Of a stretch of DNA of 64,000 bases, positions 22,440 to 33,479 are shown piece after piece (position 1 is the stretch's first letter; each line of letters starts with the position of its first letter). Under the pieces are notes generated by a model that was not told the origin of the DNA, made no database searches, and worked only from the letters and a program-made list of their open reading frames with translations. The position numbers were made by a program, and so were the translations under genes. The DNA is from Elymus sibiricus (Eukaryota; Streptophyta; Magnoliopsida; Poales; Poaceae), in contig CM077665.1 of the NCBI GenBank assembly GCA_039707655.1, positions 313,100,486-313,164,485 of the forward strand, given 5' to 3'.

Positions 22440-23010
22440 CGCCCTGAAAAGCGAGATTGTTATCGAGCTCAATAACATATCGGTGGTTCGTGATTTTCCG
22501 AATATCTTCTCAGAAGTATTACCAGGTTGTTTTCTGACCGCTATGTTGAGTTCGTGATCAAATTGGTTTCCTTATAAACCACCCCTTCTCCAAGAATCTG
22601 TGTTGGATACCCCTGAGCTAGTTGGTTAAGCTAAACAACAACTTGGAGAGTTGGAAGATAAATGCTTTGCCTGACTTAGTTCATTCCAAGGGGATATCTT
22701 CTTTTGTGGTTGTGTGTGTTGAAGAAAGGCGATATCTTCATCGATTGATCCTTGTGATCAATTGTTGCATCTATCGTCTTATCCAATCCTTGATTTGAGT
22801 GTGGGCTATTATCAAATCAACTCAGGACAAAGGATCTTCCTAATGTTGTTTTACTCGTGGAGGTATCCTCGAGCATACACCATTATATCCTTTGGTCTGA
22901 CCAATGCTATCACCTTGTTCACATAGTTGTGGAATTCCATCCATTTGGACATCTCGATGAATTGTTGTTGAGCCCATCGGCAACATTTTCATCTGTTCCA
23001 TGATTCATGT
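22440..23010 (+). pseudogene. Decayed Ty3/gypsy reverse transcriptase
   Basis: Fragments in shifting frames follow the order of gypsy pol: VVRDFPNIFSEVLPG near 22480-22525, a QQLGELEDKCF block near 22635, LSVGYYQIN near 22795-22825, and IISFGLTNA near 22880-22912. These are the conserved blocks before and inside the reverse transcriptase palm. The YVDD-type catalytic block is not readable. Many stops and frame shifts. It fixes R2 as Ty3/gypsy and nothing more. Confidence 0.65.
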
Positions 23011-24728
23011 TGGACATTAAGCAAGTGTTGGAAACTTTGTAGGCAATATCTTTGTGTTCCGTACATAAAGAATATGCGAGGTGTAAGAAGTGGCTCCCTC
23101 TCAGTTCGTGTGCATTTGATGCAAGTTGCCGCCGTGAATTCGAGAAAAGTCTATCTTGCCTCCTTTGGAATCATCTCAACTCATTCATGCACGTGCAAAG
23201 TATTCTATGGTTTGATAGGCGCGCTACCTCCATTCCATATGTATCCCTAGCACCCTAAGCCACTGATTGATTTGTTAAAGGAAAAGAAGTTAAGTGTTAC
23301 TCCTGAAGGGCCCTGACGGCGTGCACAATACTTCGCTATCTCAAATGATGGTTCCACCCGGAACTCGGTAGTGTTTTGTTGTAAGATTGCTATGTGGTCA
23401 CAATTGTCTTGGAAAGTGTGTTCACATGTGTCTTGCAATCCAGCTCATGCTTTGGAGTTGGCTTCCGAAGTTCATTTCCTGAGGATCTCGCAACATCATC
23501 TCGTCGGTTTGTGTTGCAAACTTTCTCTGTCAGACCTGCTGAGTCTGAAATATCCTATCACCAACCAGATCTGAATCTCAGGCAGACATGATGGTTGGAG
23601 CATTTCCCAAGAATTATAATATTGGTCTCTCTGTATCCCGGTAAAGTGATGTTGTGGCTAACGCACCAAGCCGGAAGACCTATTGTTATAATATCTTGTA
23701 TCAGCAATTTAGCCACTTCCCCATGAGGATTTTATATGACATATCTTAGAAGTTGTTGCTCATGGGCCCTGTCATACTCCCGAAGTCTGACCTTTTTAGT
23801 TGATGTTCTAGATACCATATGTTACCTTTAATTGGGTTACGCTAGTACATCAAGGAGAACATTAGAAGCAGAGTGCTAAATGTCTCTCGGTTGATCATCC
23901 AGATTTCGCTCCCTTTGCATAGCTAAGGTGAAATCTGAGCAAGTTTTGTGTTCCTTTGCATCTGCATCCTCCATCGTTATTCACCATGGTAGTATGATGA
24001 GTCACCAAGATCTTGGCATAGATGTTGGTAAAACCTTGATGAATATGGATATGCTCAAGTTCTTGAGAGCACGCTCAGACACTGGGTTATACCTCGGTAT
24101 CAATTGGAAAGTGCCTTCCATTTACCGAGCTGTCCTATAACTCTAGTTTCTTTTCCAACTGAGCATGCCATTCGCTTGAATTCCTTCAAACGATCGCTTG
24201 TGTATTGCCTTAGGCTGGTATAAAGAGTTTCAATGATCTCTGTATCAAAAGTAATTCTTTTTGCCACTTAAGGGATAATCCTACGAGTCACCTTCCCTAA
24301 GGTGCCCGTTTTGGTATGAAGGGCAACTAACTCCTCGCTACCTTGAAACTCATGCTCCATTCTAGCTAAGCGTGGAATTGTTGCCTACCAATTGAAATCT
24401 CCGTCATCTGCCTCATTCCATCGCTCTCGCTGTGTTTGGTGTCTCAGCTCAAGAGACATTCTTACATTTCATTCCATGAGTTGATCATGAGTTGCTCGAT
24501 CTCGAGGAGATCGATTCTATTAGAGCTTTTCATTCTTTTGTTGTCGTGTTGGATAAAGATCCCAAAGGAAAAGATGTCAAGATCTTGAAAGCAAAGACGT
24601 CAAAGTCAAGATGATGAAGTGAATCAACATCTTCGAGCAGGACAGTTGGATTGTCATGATTGTATTAGTGTGGTGTTCCCTGTTGTCCTCTTACCCTATG
24701 CCTGAATCTTGGGACGAGATTCTTGTTT
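23011..24728 (+). other. R2 interior, RNase H/integrase side, unreadable
   Basis: Only short frames. Near 24540-24620 a Lys-rich reading (DKDPKGKDVKILKAKTSK) resembles the C-terminal tail of chromovirus-type pol. No H-H-C-C or DDE motif found. Confidence 0.45.
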
Positions 24729-24740
24729 AGTGGGGGTGAG
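24729..24740 (+). other. R2 polypurine tract
   Basis: AGTGGGGGTGAG directly before the right LTR (24742). Confidence 0.75.
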
Positions 24741-27700
24741 TTGTCACAACCCAAGATTATTGCTTGTAATTAGTGCATTGGCATTCATGTCATCATGTTC
24801 ATTTTCCTGGAAACTTGGAAATGGGGATTGACAAACCCTAGCACCTCAGTCGAATTAAACCAATTCCAATAATTGTGATTGTCAATGAATCCAAAATGCC
24901 CTTAAAAAATGTCCACCATGTCTGATAAATGTTGGAAACAACATATCAGGGGTGAACTTTATTTTCACAACCATTTAAGCATTTTAAATAATCCATCAAA
25001 GTTGCTGGAAATGACAAATAAAGTATTATAAATACATTAGCTGCTCCAAAATTGCTGCAATTATTTGTGCTACTTGGAAATACCCAGCTTATACTCCACA
25101 AATTATCTCAGGGTTTATGGACATAGAGTTTTGCCCCAAATGAATATAACACAAAACAGAAATTTAAAAAAACTGAAATAAGAAAAGGAGCAGAATTTAC
25201 CTGGCTTACCTGGCATGTGGTGGCGGCCTAGCCCAACCTGGCGAGGGGCAGGGTCATCTTCAACCCCTCGCCAGAAGGACAGCGCCGTGGCGCACACGGG
25301 AGAAGCATCTGCCAGCTCCTGCTTGCCACGTCCAGAGCTCCTCGAGCCCATCCACTCGCCAGGGAGCCGTGCTCGAGTCCCTCGGCCTCTCTCTCACTCT
25401 CCCAGTGCCTATCCTCTCCCCTGCTCCTCTCCTCGCCTCTGCTCGCCATGGCCGACGGCAGCTGAAGCCTGCCGCCGCCTCCCCACTGCCTCCCTCTCGC
25501 CCCGAGCAGCTCCGGAGCTCCGCCTCGACGCCCTGATCCTCTACGCCAAGCCAAGCCCCGCCGGAAGCCTCGTAGCGACGACCTCGAGCTCGTCTTCAAC
25601 CTCCAGACTCGGTCGATCACCATCGCCGTTCGCCGCCATAAGGCCGTCCCCGAGCCCGCTCTCATCGGCTTCGCCTTCACGGTGAGCTTGCGGACCCGTT
25701 CCCCCTCTCTCCCCTGTCGATTGAGCGCCGTAGCCCTCGATTCCATTTGAGACCCGAGGAGCTCCACCGCGGACCTCGACGCCGGCGACCTTCCGGTGTC
25801 CAGGTGGTCCATCTGAGGCCACCACTGGGTTTGTGGAGTTCCGTAAGTGCTGTAGGAGCTAAGGACCCGATGTTCTGCACATCGAGTCGTCGACTCCGAG
25901 CATGGCCGAGCCGCCGCCGCCGCAAAGCACGTCGCCGGCGATGCTCCGGGCCATTTCCGTCCCTGGGATGTGCTCCTTTGGATGCGCACGTTTGCGGCTG
26001 TTCAAATGGGCCATTCCGTCGTTGTTTTGGTCGCCGGAGGTGGGTTTCCGACCCCCTCCGCCGTCTCTGTGGTTGCCGGCGGCTCAACGCCGGCGAGCAC
26101 GACCTGTTTGACCGCGGGGGTTGACCCCTGGGTCACTTACAGGTGGGGTCCAGCCCCTGGTTAACTTAGTGCTAAGCAAAAATTAATTGAAATAATTAAT
26201 TAGACTAATCACCCACTGACCAGTGGGCCATGGTTCACTGATTAAGTTTAAAGATTAATCCAAATCCTTTAATTAGTGAAGGAGTCACTGACATGTGGAC
26301 CCCACATGTCAGATTTGATTTAAATTAAAATGAATTGGCCTGCTGATGCAATGTTGATGCCATGCTGACGCAGTAAATGCTTTTCTGATTTATATTAATT
26401 CCAGAAAATGGATAAAACTTAGAAAATTCATAGAAATTAATCTGTAACTCAGATTGAAATAAGTTATATATGAAAATTGATCAGAAAAATCCAATGAATC
26501 TGTTTATGCCACTACTAGAAAAAAAGGCTATTAGTGGCGCACCCCATATGGCTATTAATGGCGCACCATGGGTGCGCCACTATTACCACGCCACTAGTAA
26601 TGGTTAGTAATGGCGCACCTCTGGTGCGCCATTACTAATCCAAATACTAGTGGCGCACCCCCTGCTGCGCCATTACTATCCCTTAGGGTGTGCCACTGTT
26701 ATTTCTCTGAGGTGCGCCACTGGTAAAATTTTGAAATCTGGATCTGGATCTAGATCTGGCACCATTTTTTGCGTTTTTTTTTCTTTTTTTCAATAATTTT
26801 CGTTCTGGAATTTTTTTAGGCAAATTTTCTTACTGCATCTCGCCTCCGGCCGCAGCCGGCACAGCTCCTGGACCTCCTCGCGCTCGCGCCCTCCTCCTCT
26901 TCTCCCTTCCCTCTCCTTCCTCCTTCTCCTCTCTCCCTTCTTACCTCTCTATCCGCAGGAGGCCGCTTGAACCGCCATGGACACCGCCGCCAGGAGCTTC
27001 GAGCTCGCCTCCGCCCCGGCTCTCCTTCTCCTCTGTCCCTCCTTACCTCTCTGCTCTCGCTGCTGCTCGCTGGGGTCAGAGGAGGGGGTCACTGGGGTCG
27101 CTGGGGATCTGGTCGGCGCCGACTGGTGGTGGCTCCAGGCGTGGCAGGGGGCGGAGGAGGGGGGAGGAGGGGTGAGCCGTGGCAGGGGGTGGCTTCCATG
27201 GCGGCTATGTACAGAGAACAGAGAGGGAGGGGAGGAAGAAGAGGGAAAAGAGAGGGCATGGAGGAGGGGGGAGGAGGAAGAAGGCAGGGGTTAATATATA
27301 AGCTGTGGCGTTTCAAAATTAGTAATGGTGCACCATGGGGTGGTGCGCCATTGCTATGGTACATAGCAGTGGCGCACCTAGCTGTGGTGTGCCATTGCTA
27401 TGTACCATAGCAGTCGCGCACCTAGGTGTGGTGCGCCATTACTATTTTTAAATTTTTTTGAATTTTGAAGGCAGGAAAATAGTAGTGGCGCACTATGCAC
27501 TGGTGCGCCATTTTTTTATTTTTTTATTTTTTTGCCTCCAGATCTTAAAAGCATCGTAACTTTTTTTTCTGTTAGGTTTTTGAGGATTCTAAAAAATCGA
27601 TAACGGGCGTAACTTTTCGAGTAGATGCTTTTTCATATAATTTTTTTTTCATCGGAGGTCGTATGCAAAAGTTACTGCCATTTTACCGAAACACGGCGGC

Positions 27701-27880
27701 CTTTTGCAAAAAAAATCAAAATTCATGTTTGTTAATTTTCCTAACAACTAGAACACATAACACATGGGCATCTCGAAGGATTTTTAAATTTGAATTTTTT
27801 ATCATTTTCTTTTATTTATTTTTAAACTGAAAAGGCCATCCACAGAGGGGGGGTGTGTGTGTTTGTGTGTGTGTGGTGGG

Positions 27881-27970
27881 GTGTGTGTTTGAGTGTGTGT
27901 GAGATGTTAGTAATGGCGCACCAGGGAGGGTGCGCCATTACTAACCTCACACACACACACAAACACACAC
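27881..27970. repeat. Long hairpin in T2
   Basis: The left arm GTGTGTGTTTGAGTGTGTGT runs on into GAGATGTTAGTAATGGCGCACC. It pairs with GGTGCGCCATTACTAACCTC followed by an AC-repeat arm, with AGGGAG as a 6-base loop. Arms are about 42 bp. It is the longest of the GGCGCACC hairpins. Confidence 0.75.
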
Positions 27971-28134
27971 CCATCAGACATAGCAATGGCGCACCACACC
28001 TAGGTGCGCCACTCCTATGTAGCATAGCAGTGGCACACCTAGGTGTGGTGCGCCATTGCTATGTCTGGTGGGGGGGGGAATGGACACAAAAAATAGCAAT
28101 GGCGCACTGCTCAAGTGGTGCGCCATTAGTAAAA

Positions 28135-28213
28135 AAATAGCAATGGCGCACCTGATTCAGGTGCGCCATTGCTATATAGCAGTGGCGCACCACCATCATG
28201 GTGCGCCACTAGT
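28135..28213. repeat. Paired GGCGCACC palindromes at the T2 right end
   Basis: Two consecutive hairpins: AATAGCAATGGCGCACC with its mirror around CTGATTCAG, then AGCAGTGGCGCACC with its mirror around ACCATCATGG. This is the same unit type as at 26525-26720 and 27325-27445. Confidence 0.75.
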
Positions 28214-30434
28214 AGAGATATTGGGGATAAGCCTTTTTCTAGTAGTGTGCCATGTTCATGCATGTTTGAGCAAGTTAACATCACCAACTAGGACATTTCA
28301 TGATTAGGACAAATTTGATAACTAGTTTGGAGTTGGAATTTGATGCCTATTTGAATTCCACTTCAATTAATATGGCTAAATATTGTACTAGGTGAATTCA
28401 GAACCCTATCATGCCATATCATACATCATGTTGTTGTATTGCATTGAATGTGTTCCTTTCTTGTCTGTTGGTGTTGCTCCTTCTCGGTAGACGTTGTTCC
28501 GACGTTATCATCGTTGACACTGATGAAGAGATCTTCTATCTTCAGAACTGTCAGGCAAGCAACCCCCCCTTGAGCATTTCGATATAATAATACTCTATCG
28601 CTCCTGCTCTCTTTTACTGCATTAGGACAATATGATTCAACTGTTACTTGTTCTCGATAGTTGAACCCATTCCTTTGCATGACTTGTCATTGTCGCCAAA
28701 TAGCTAAACCATCCTAGCATACTTAGGAGTTGCATGAGCTATGTTGTGCCTACTCAGCCATGCTCGCTTGCTATGCTTAGAGTTGAGTTGGTCTGATCCA
28801 TCTGGGTGATGGATTGGAATGATCATATCCTAATGATGAGATTTAAGTGTCTTGACCCATTTTGGTCAAGTTGGTGATGAGAGGTCGTGTTGGAGAACAT
28901 GATGGATTGTATTGTGATATGGCTCATAGGAACTGTGTTTCGAGCTTATCAGAGCCTACCTTGTTGTTACATGGACATGTGCTGGTCAGGTGCACGGGCA
29001 TGTGGCGCATGGCGCGTGTGGCTCGTCGTGGCACATGGCGCGTGTGGCCCGTCGTGGCACATGGCGTGTGTGGCCCGTCGTGACACACGGCATGGCACAT
29101 GTGCCGGACTGGACGCAGATATGTGTTCCAGGAGGGAACGTTGCTGATGGCACGAGGACGTCGGTTCCTCTGAGTTAGGGTTATCAATCTGTTCGAATAG
29201 CCGCGTCCTCGGATATGGACTACTTGGAGAACTTATGTGGTTCATAGTCAAGTGAAATGGTACTCTAAAATACGCAAGATAAGTGTGAGTGCTATGGATG
29301 GCCTTCTCGTAGGGAGACGGGAGTGGATCCATAGTGGTGTATTGATATGGTGAATGTGTGGACTCGTGTGTGTTGTCCCAGCTCAAAGATAATACTAGTA
29401 GTCGTAGTACAGGTTAGCCAAGAGTCAAAGCCGGCTTGCTGCAATAAACTCGACAACCCCCTTCATTGATACTGATGCATATGTACACAGTTCCGATGTA
29501 AGTCTTGTTGAGTACCTTTGTACTCACGGTTGCTTCATTTATGTTTTTGCAGAGCAGACGTCAGTCTCTTTAGTGATTCTTACAACATGAAGTTCGATGT
29601 TGACCGGATTAGCTTGGGAATCCCAGACAGAGGTCTGGTTCCGTTGGTAGGGTCGTTGTAGCTTTTCAGGCTCCTCCAGTCACTTTTAGTAGATGTCTGT
29701 ACCCAGACATGTATTGCTTCCACTTGTTGATTGTATGACTTGAGTGTTGGGTATGTGACCCCTGTTTGTAATATCACACTATGTTGGCTCTTATGAGTCA
29801 TTAATGAATACTTGAGTCATAGAGTTATGTTGTGATTCCATGTTGTATCTACGCATATCGTGCATATTGCGTGTATGTTTGAAATGCATTGATATGTGTG
29901 GGATTCGACACCTAGTTGTGTGCCTTTAGTAGTACTCTTTACGGGGAAATGCCTCTTTGTGCTTTCACCGAGCCTTGGTAGCTTGCTACTGCTCCGGACA
30001 CATTGATTGACCGGCGTGTATCCTTCTTTGCTGCCGTGTCTGTCCCTTCGGGGAAATGTCTCGTAGTGTAATGGAGTCCATATAGCCTGCTATGACTCGT
30101 TTACGCGTAGTTGATGACATTTATGTCCCACGGCGTAATGGAGTCCCTGTAGCTTGCTATGACTCGTCTACACACGCTGAGACCGACACCTGCATTGTTG
30201 GGTTACGTATGCCTGTCCCTCTATGGATGTGCCACTTGGGTTCTACGACTAGTCATGTCGACCCGGGTTCTTTGACGTGTGAATGCTAGCGACATGTTCA
30301 TATCCGTGAGCCAAAAGGCGCAAACGGTCCCGGCCAAGGTAAGGTGGCAGCCGTGGGTTACCGTGCGTGAGGCCGCAAAGTGGTGTGACATGTTACAGGC
30401 TGGATTCATATGGCTTAGGATCGGGGTCCCGACA

Positions 30435-30439
30435 GAATT
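30435..30439. repeat. R2 target-site duplication, right
   Basis: GAATT, identical to 17016-17020. Confidence 0.9.
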
Positions 30440-30462
30440 GTTCAAAAGTGCAATTTGATATG

Positions 30463-31760
30463 CTGGAGTATGAATTGTTCAGTTCAATTCCAGTGCTGAT
30501 GCGTTTGGTTCTCTGTAGTGAGCATATACCTTGTTTAGCGTGATATGTGGTTGTTTGTAGTGAACATATGTCCAATTTCATTGCTAGATTAGGTTGTTCA
30601 ATCATACAATTGGTTTCCGTTAAAGCTGGTGTATTTAACATGCCGTAGTTTATTTCAGTTTTCTCACAATGTAATGTTGAATCATAAAATTTGATGTTTA
30701 AGCAGATGGTGTGTTCTATCTTCTATGCAATTTCAACAGTACTAATATGAATGACTGTTTGGTTGCTGTTAAGTCTGTTGTAGTGAGCATATGCTTCCTT
30801 TAAAGGTTTTTTGGTGGTTTGTGGTTATGATTTGTCTAGTTTGAATTGCTATATTTGGTTGTTTGTAGTATGCCTCTGATATACTTTGCTTTGCTGACAG
30901 GAATTTGCTATGCTGGACTATGAATTGTAATGTTCAAAAGTGCAATTTGATATGCTGGAGTATGAATTGTTCAGTTCAATTTCACTGCCTATGTTTGGTT
31001 GTCTGTAGTTAGCATATACCTATATTTGGTTGTTTGTAGTATGCATCTGATCTACTCTGCTTTGCTGTCAGGAATTTTCCTTCATCGCCAACGAGACCCT
31101 TTTTTCATTTATGGAAGTCGTGTTCTATGGCGATGTTTTGGCATGTCAGCTGCCAAGTCAGGCCTCATTGACGACGACAATTTGTCATCGACAAGTGCGC
31201 CGTACGCTGGAGTATGAATTGTTCAATTCGATTTCACGAACGCCTATGTTTGGTTGTCTGTAGTGAGCATATACCTTGTTTATTTGTTTTTGGTTGTTTG
31301 TAGTGAACATATGTCCAGCTTGTATTGCTAGATTTGGTTGTTCAATCATACAATTGGTTCCTGTTAAAGCCGGTGTAGTTAACATGCCCCTGTTTATTTC
31401 GGTTTTCTAACAATGTGATGTTCAATCATAGAATTTGATGTTTAAGCACATGTTACATTGTATGCAATTTCAACAATACCGATATGAATGACTATTTGGT
31501 TGCTGTAGTATGCCTTTTTTATTTAGTTATTCACAATGTCCACTACAATTTGATTAATACCGGTTCAATGGCCATATTTATTTCTTGTTAAGCCTGGTGT
31601 AGGTAATACACCCCCTGTTTTTTTTCACTCCGTGATGTTCAATTATACAATTTGATGTTTAAGTACAAGCTTTGTTCTATATAAATTCAACAATACCATT
31701 ATGAATGACTTTATTTGGTTGTTGTTAAGCCTGATGTAGTGAGCATATGCCTATTTGAAT
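30463..31760 (+). repeat. Direct duplication of intron sequence, period about 744 bp
   Basis: The text GTGAACATATGTCC lies at 30559 and 31303, each followed by TTGTTCAATCATACAATTGG and TTTGATGTTTAAGCA. GGAGTATGAATTGTTCA also occurs near 30464, 30958 and 31212. The second unit is partial. The exon copy at 31066 sits at the end of the first unit and is fused to intron text at about 31205. Confidence 0.7.
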
Positions 31761-31801
31761 GGTTTTTTGTTCAGATGGCTATATTTGTTTCCCATGTTAT
31801 A

Positions 31802-31891
31802 CTCCCTCCGCCCCATAATATAAGACGCCAATACATCCAATATGTTCATGCATTGGATGTAATTAGATCTTATATAGTGGGACGGAGAGAG
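31802..31891. mobile_element. Short Stowaway-type MITE
   Basis: Starts CTCCCTCCGCCCCATAATAT after a TA and ends TCTTATATAGTGGGACGGAGAGAG, its imperfect inverse. 90 bp, no coding capacity. The right-hand TA has decayed to CA. Confidence 0.85.
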
Positions 31892-32459
31892 CATCATGTG
31901 AGGTAACTAATAAAGATTGCTAGTACAATGGGTCAAAATGTGGCAATTTAACTATTTATTTACATTTGTCCAAGACAACAGTGATATGAAGTATATTAAC
32001 GCAGAACTTTGTACTCTTTTTACTGCACATAATGAGTTGTTAGATGACAATCTCTGTATCTTTTTCCTTTGCAGTGGTTCCCAATGCAGTCTACGCAAGA
32101 TCACCTCTCAAACTACATGATTGTTTGACATGCAAATGTACATGTATTTCTACGAGACTAGAATGACTATCTGGAAGTCATGAAGATATTGAAGGATGGG
32201 CGGTCGGCCATCAAAAGGGATTGGGCTAGAGTCGTGTGTGCATACGATATGGAGGAGGGCACACTACGGGCATTCCGCTTCACCTTTTACAGCAATCAGA
32301 ATATCTTTTGCCTCTTTATTTGCCGTCTTCAATACAAGTATTCAATCGTCGTTCATCATTCTTTATTTGGTGCTTATGTAATTCTTTCGTTAACGTAATT
32401 CTTGAATGTATGTACGTGTGAATGGAATAATGCATTGTTTGATGTACCTATCTGTATAT

Positions 32460-33155
32460 ATGTAAAAAAGCTATTCCCTACTTTCAAATTCAAATTATGT
32501 ACAATTTTAAATTGTAGCGATTAAAATAATAATAAAATGCTCTGCGAGTCATTACGCCGCACACGGTTTGTAAGTCTCAACGTTTGAGATATACTCATGA
32601 TCCAACACGTTTCACAGATAGAAAACGTGTGCGCCCATGCACACAGTTGCCGTCTGCAAACCGTGTGTGATTTCAGATAATATAACAAACGATGCAACCA
32701 AATTCAACGTTGGTGATAGAATCCCTATCGCACACAGTTTAAAATGATAAACTGTTTGTGATGTAGTATGCATCGCAAACGTTGGACCACAGAGTAGCGC
32801 GTGCGATAGTTATCCTGTCGGACGCGAGTACGACATTCAGACGTTTCCTAAACCTATCCGATACTTGTACGACGGTTAAATTATTGTCTTAGTTAAATAT
32901 CGCCAATGGTTCGTCCAATATAAGTGTTTGTGATATTAGTGTGATCTCACACGAGTTGCAAGGATGGGCCATATGGGAAGTCCACCATATCTCAAACGGT
33001 TCACCGGTGACTCGTTTGTGATAGATACGGACATCCCATACACTTAGTTTTGCCAAACGTTTGTGTTCATTGGACACCATCGCCGACGATTGTTCTGTGT
33101 CGTGTGGGATGGACCCCCCCTATCGCCCACACATGCAAGGCGACGATTTCAAAGT
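32460..33155. other. Repeat-rich block, probably a DNA-transposon end
   Basis: Variants of CGCACACGGTTTG, CAAACGTTTGTG and GATACTCATGA-type words recur in both orientations (for example 32568, 32650, 32728, 32768, 32985, 33052). Short inverted motifs at this density are typical of the subterminal part of a CACTA-like element. No CACTA tip is visible; the right side is cut by R3. No gene. Confidence 0.4.
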
Positions 33156-33479
33156 ACGTCACGGAAAGGGTTAAAAACTGTTTGTATAGCACGTCGTTGC
33201 ACCAGTAGGCGCCATCATCAGCAACAGTGAAGGAAGAGGGTTTACCTTCCGCAAGATAGCGTTTAATCTTTTCGACTTCATCGTCATAGTGTTGAATAGT
33301 CTTGATGATGCCCACGAGATCTGATTCAACAACCAGGTTATTAAGGGAACCATGGTTAACAACACGGAGGTTCATCTTGCGGAACTCTGCAGGAGGGGGA
33401 GCGTGATAACCCTGAGGAACAATATGGAGGTTCAGCTTGTAGAATTCTTTTTGAAGCAGGGGGTGAACCTTATGAACCT

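Larger units (their letters stand above)
26510..28247. mobile_element. Non-autonomous CACTA element T2 (1738 bp)
   Basis: Begins CACTACTAGAAAAAAAGGC and ends with the reverse complement GCCTTTTTCTAGTAGTG. A perfect 3-bp TGC duplication lies at 26507-26509 and 28248-28250. The uninterrupted site is seen in the left LTR (TTTATGCCATGTTCATG). Both flanks hold many inverted GGCGCACC/GGTGCGCC units with linkers such as TAGTAATG or TAGCAATG. The core (26840-27290) is a CT-rich then GA-rich stretch with an open frame MDTAARSFELASAP of no known family. No transposase, so mobilised in trans. Confidence 0.93.
17021..30434 (+). mobile_element. Large-LTR Ty3/gypsy-like retrotransposon R2, degenerate
   Basis: LTRs of 3927 bp (17021-20947) and 5693 bp (24742-30434, including a 1738-bp CACTA insertion) start TGTCACA and end CCCGGCA or CCCGACA. 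A primer site TGGTATCAGAGC (20952-20963) and a purine tract AGTGGGGGTGAG (24729-24740) give plus orientation. The 3.8 kb interior has lost all long frames. A decayed gypsy reverse transcriptase is still readable near 22440-23010. The text before the purine tract (CTTGGGACGAGATTCTTGTT) is the usual 3' end of plant chromovirus-like pol genes. The GAATT duplication is perfect. Confidence 0.92.
24742..30434 (+). repeat. R2 right LTR, with nested CACTA
   Basis: Collinear with 17021-20947 except for the insertion at 26510-28247. Net LTR length is about 3952 bp. Differences are scattered point changes and small indels, so R2 is not young. Ends GGGTCCCGACA, then GAATT. Confidence 0.93.
30435..32400 (+). 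pseudogene. Host-like locus, right part (after R2)
   Basis: Continues the intron begun at 17012. An exon copy with acceptor GATCTACTCTGCTTTGCTGTCAG (split as CTCTGCTTTGCTGTCAG) lies at 31043-31205 and matches 16741-16870 (CCAAGTCAGGCCTCATTGACGA versus CCAAGTCAGACGTCATTGACGA). A later exon-like frame, ATG 32180 (MKILKDGRSAIKRDWARVV, then MEEGTLRAFRFTF), stops at 32398. That text has the GRxxIKRDWARVV...EGTLRAFRF pattern of the last strands of B3-like DNA-binding folds, which is weak evidence. The 31800-32170 part is intron-like. No complete gene can be assembled from the window. Confidence 0.38.

Noticed and set aside
23052..24140. Short frames of 60-78 codons in the R2 interior
   Set aside because: Expected length for random frames in AT-rich decayed DNA. 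None shows a retroelement motif.
17493..25685. Two similar 156-codon plus-strand frames at 17493-17963 and 25215-25685
   Set aside because: They are the same part of the two R2 LTRs. The text is Ser/Pro/Arg-rich, GC-rich DNA is open in several frames there, and no domain is seen. The duplication comes from the LTRs, not from selection.
26967..27410. Open frames of 105-147 codons in T2
   Set aside because: They run through CT-rich and GA-rich simple sequence into the GGCGCACC repeats. No domain. A captured gene piece is possible but not shown.
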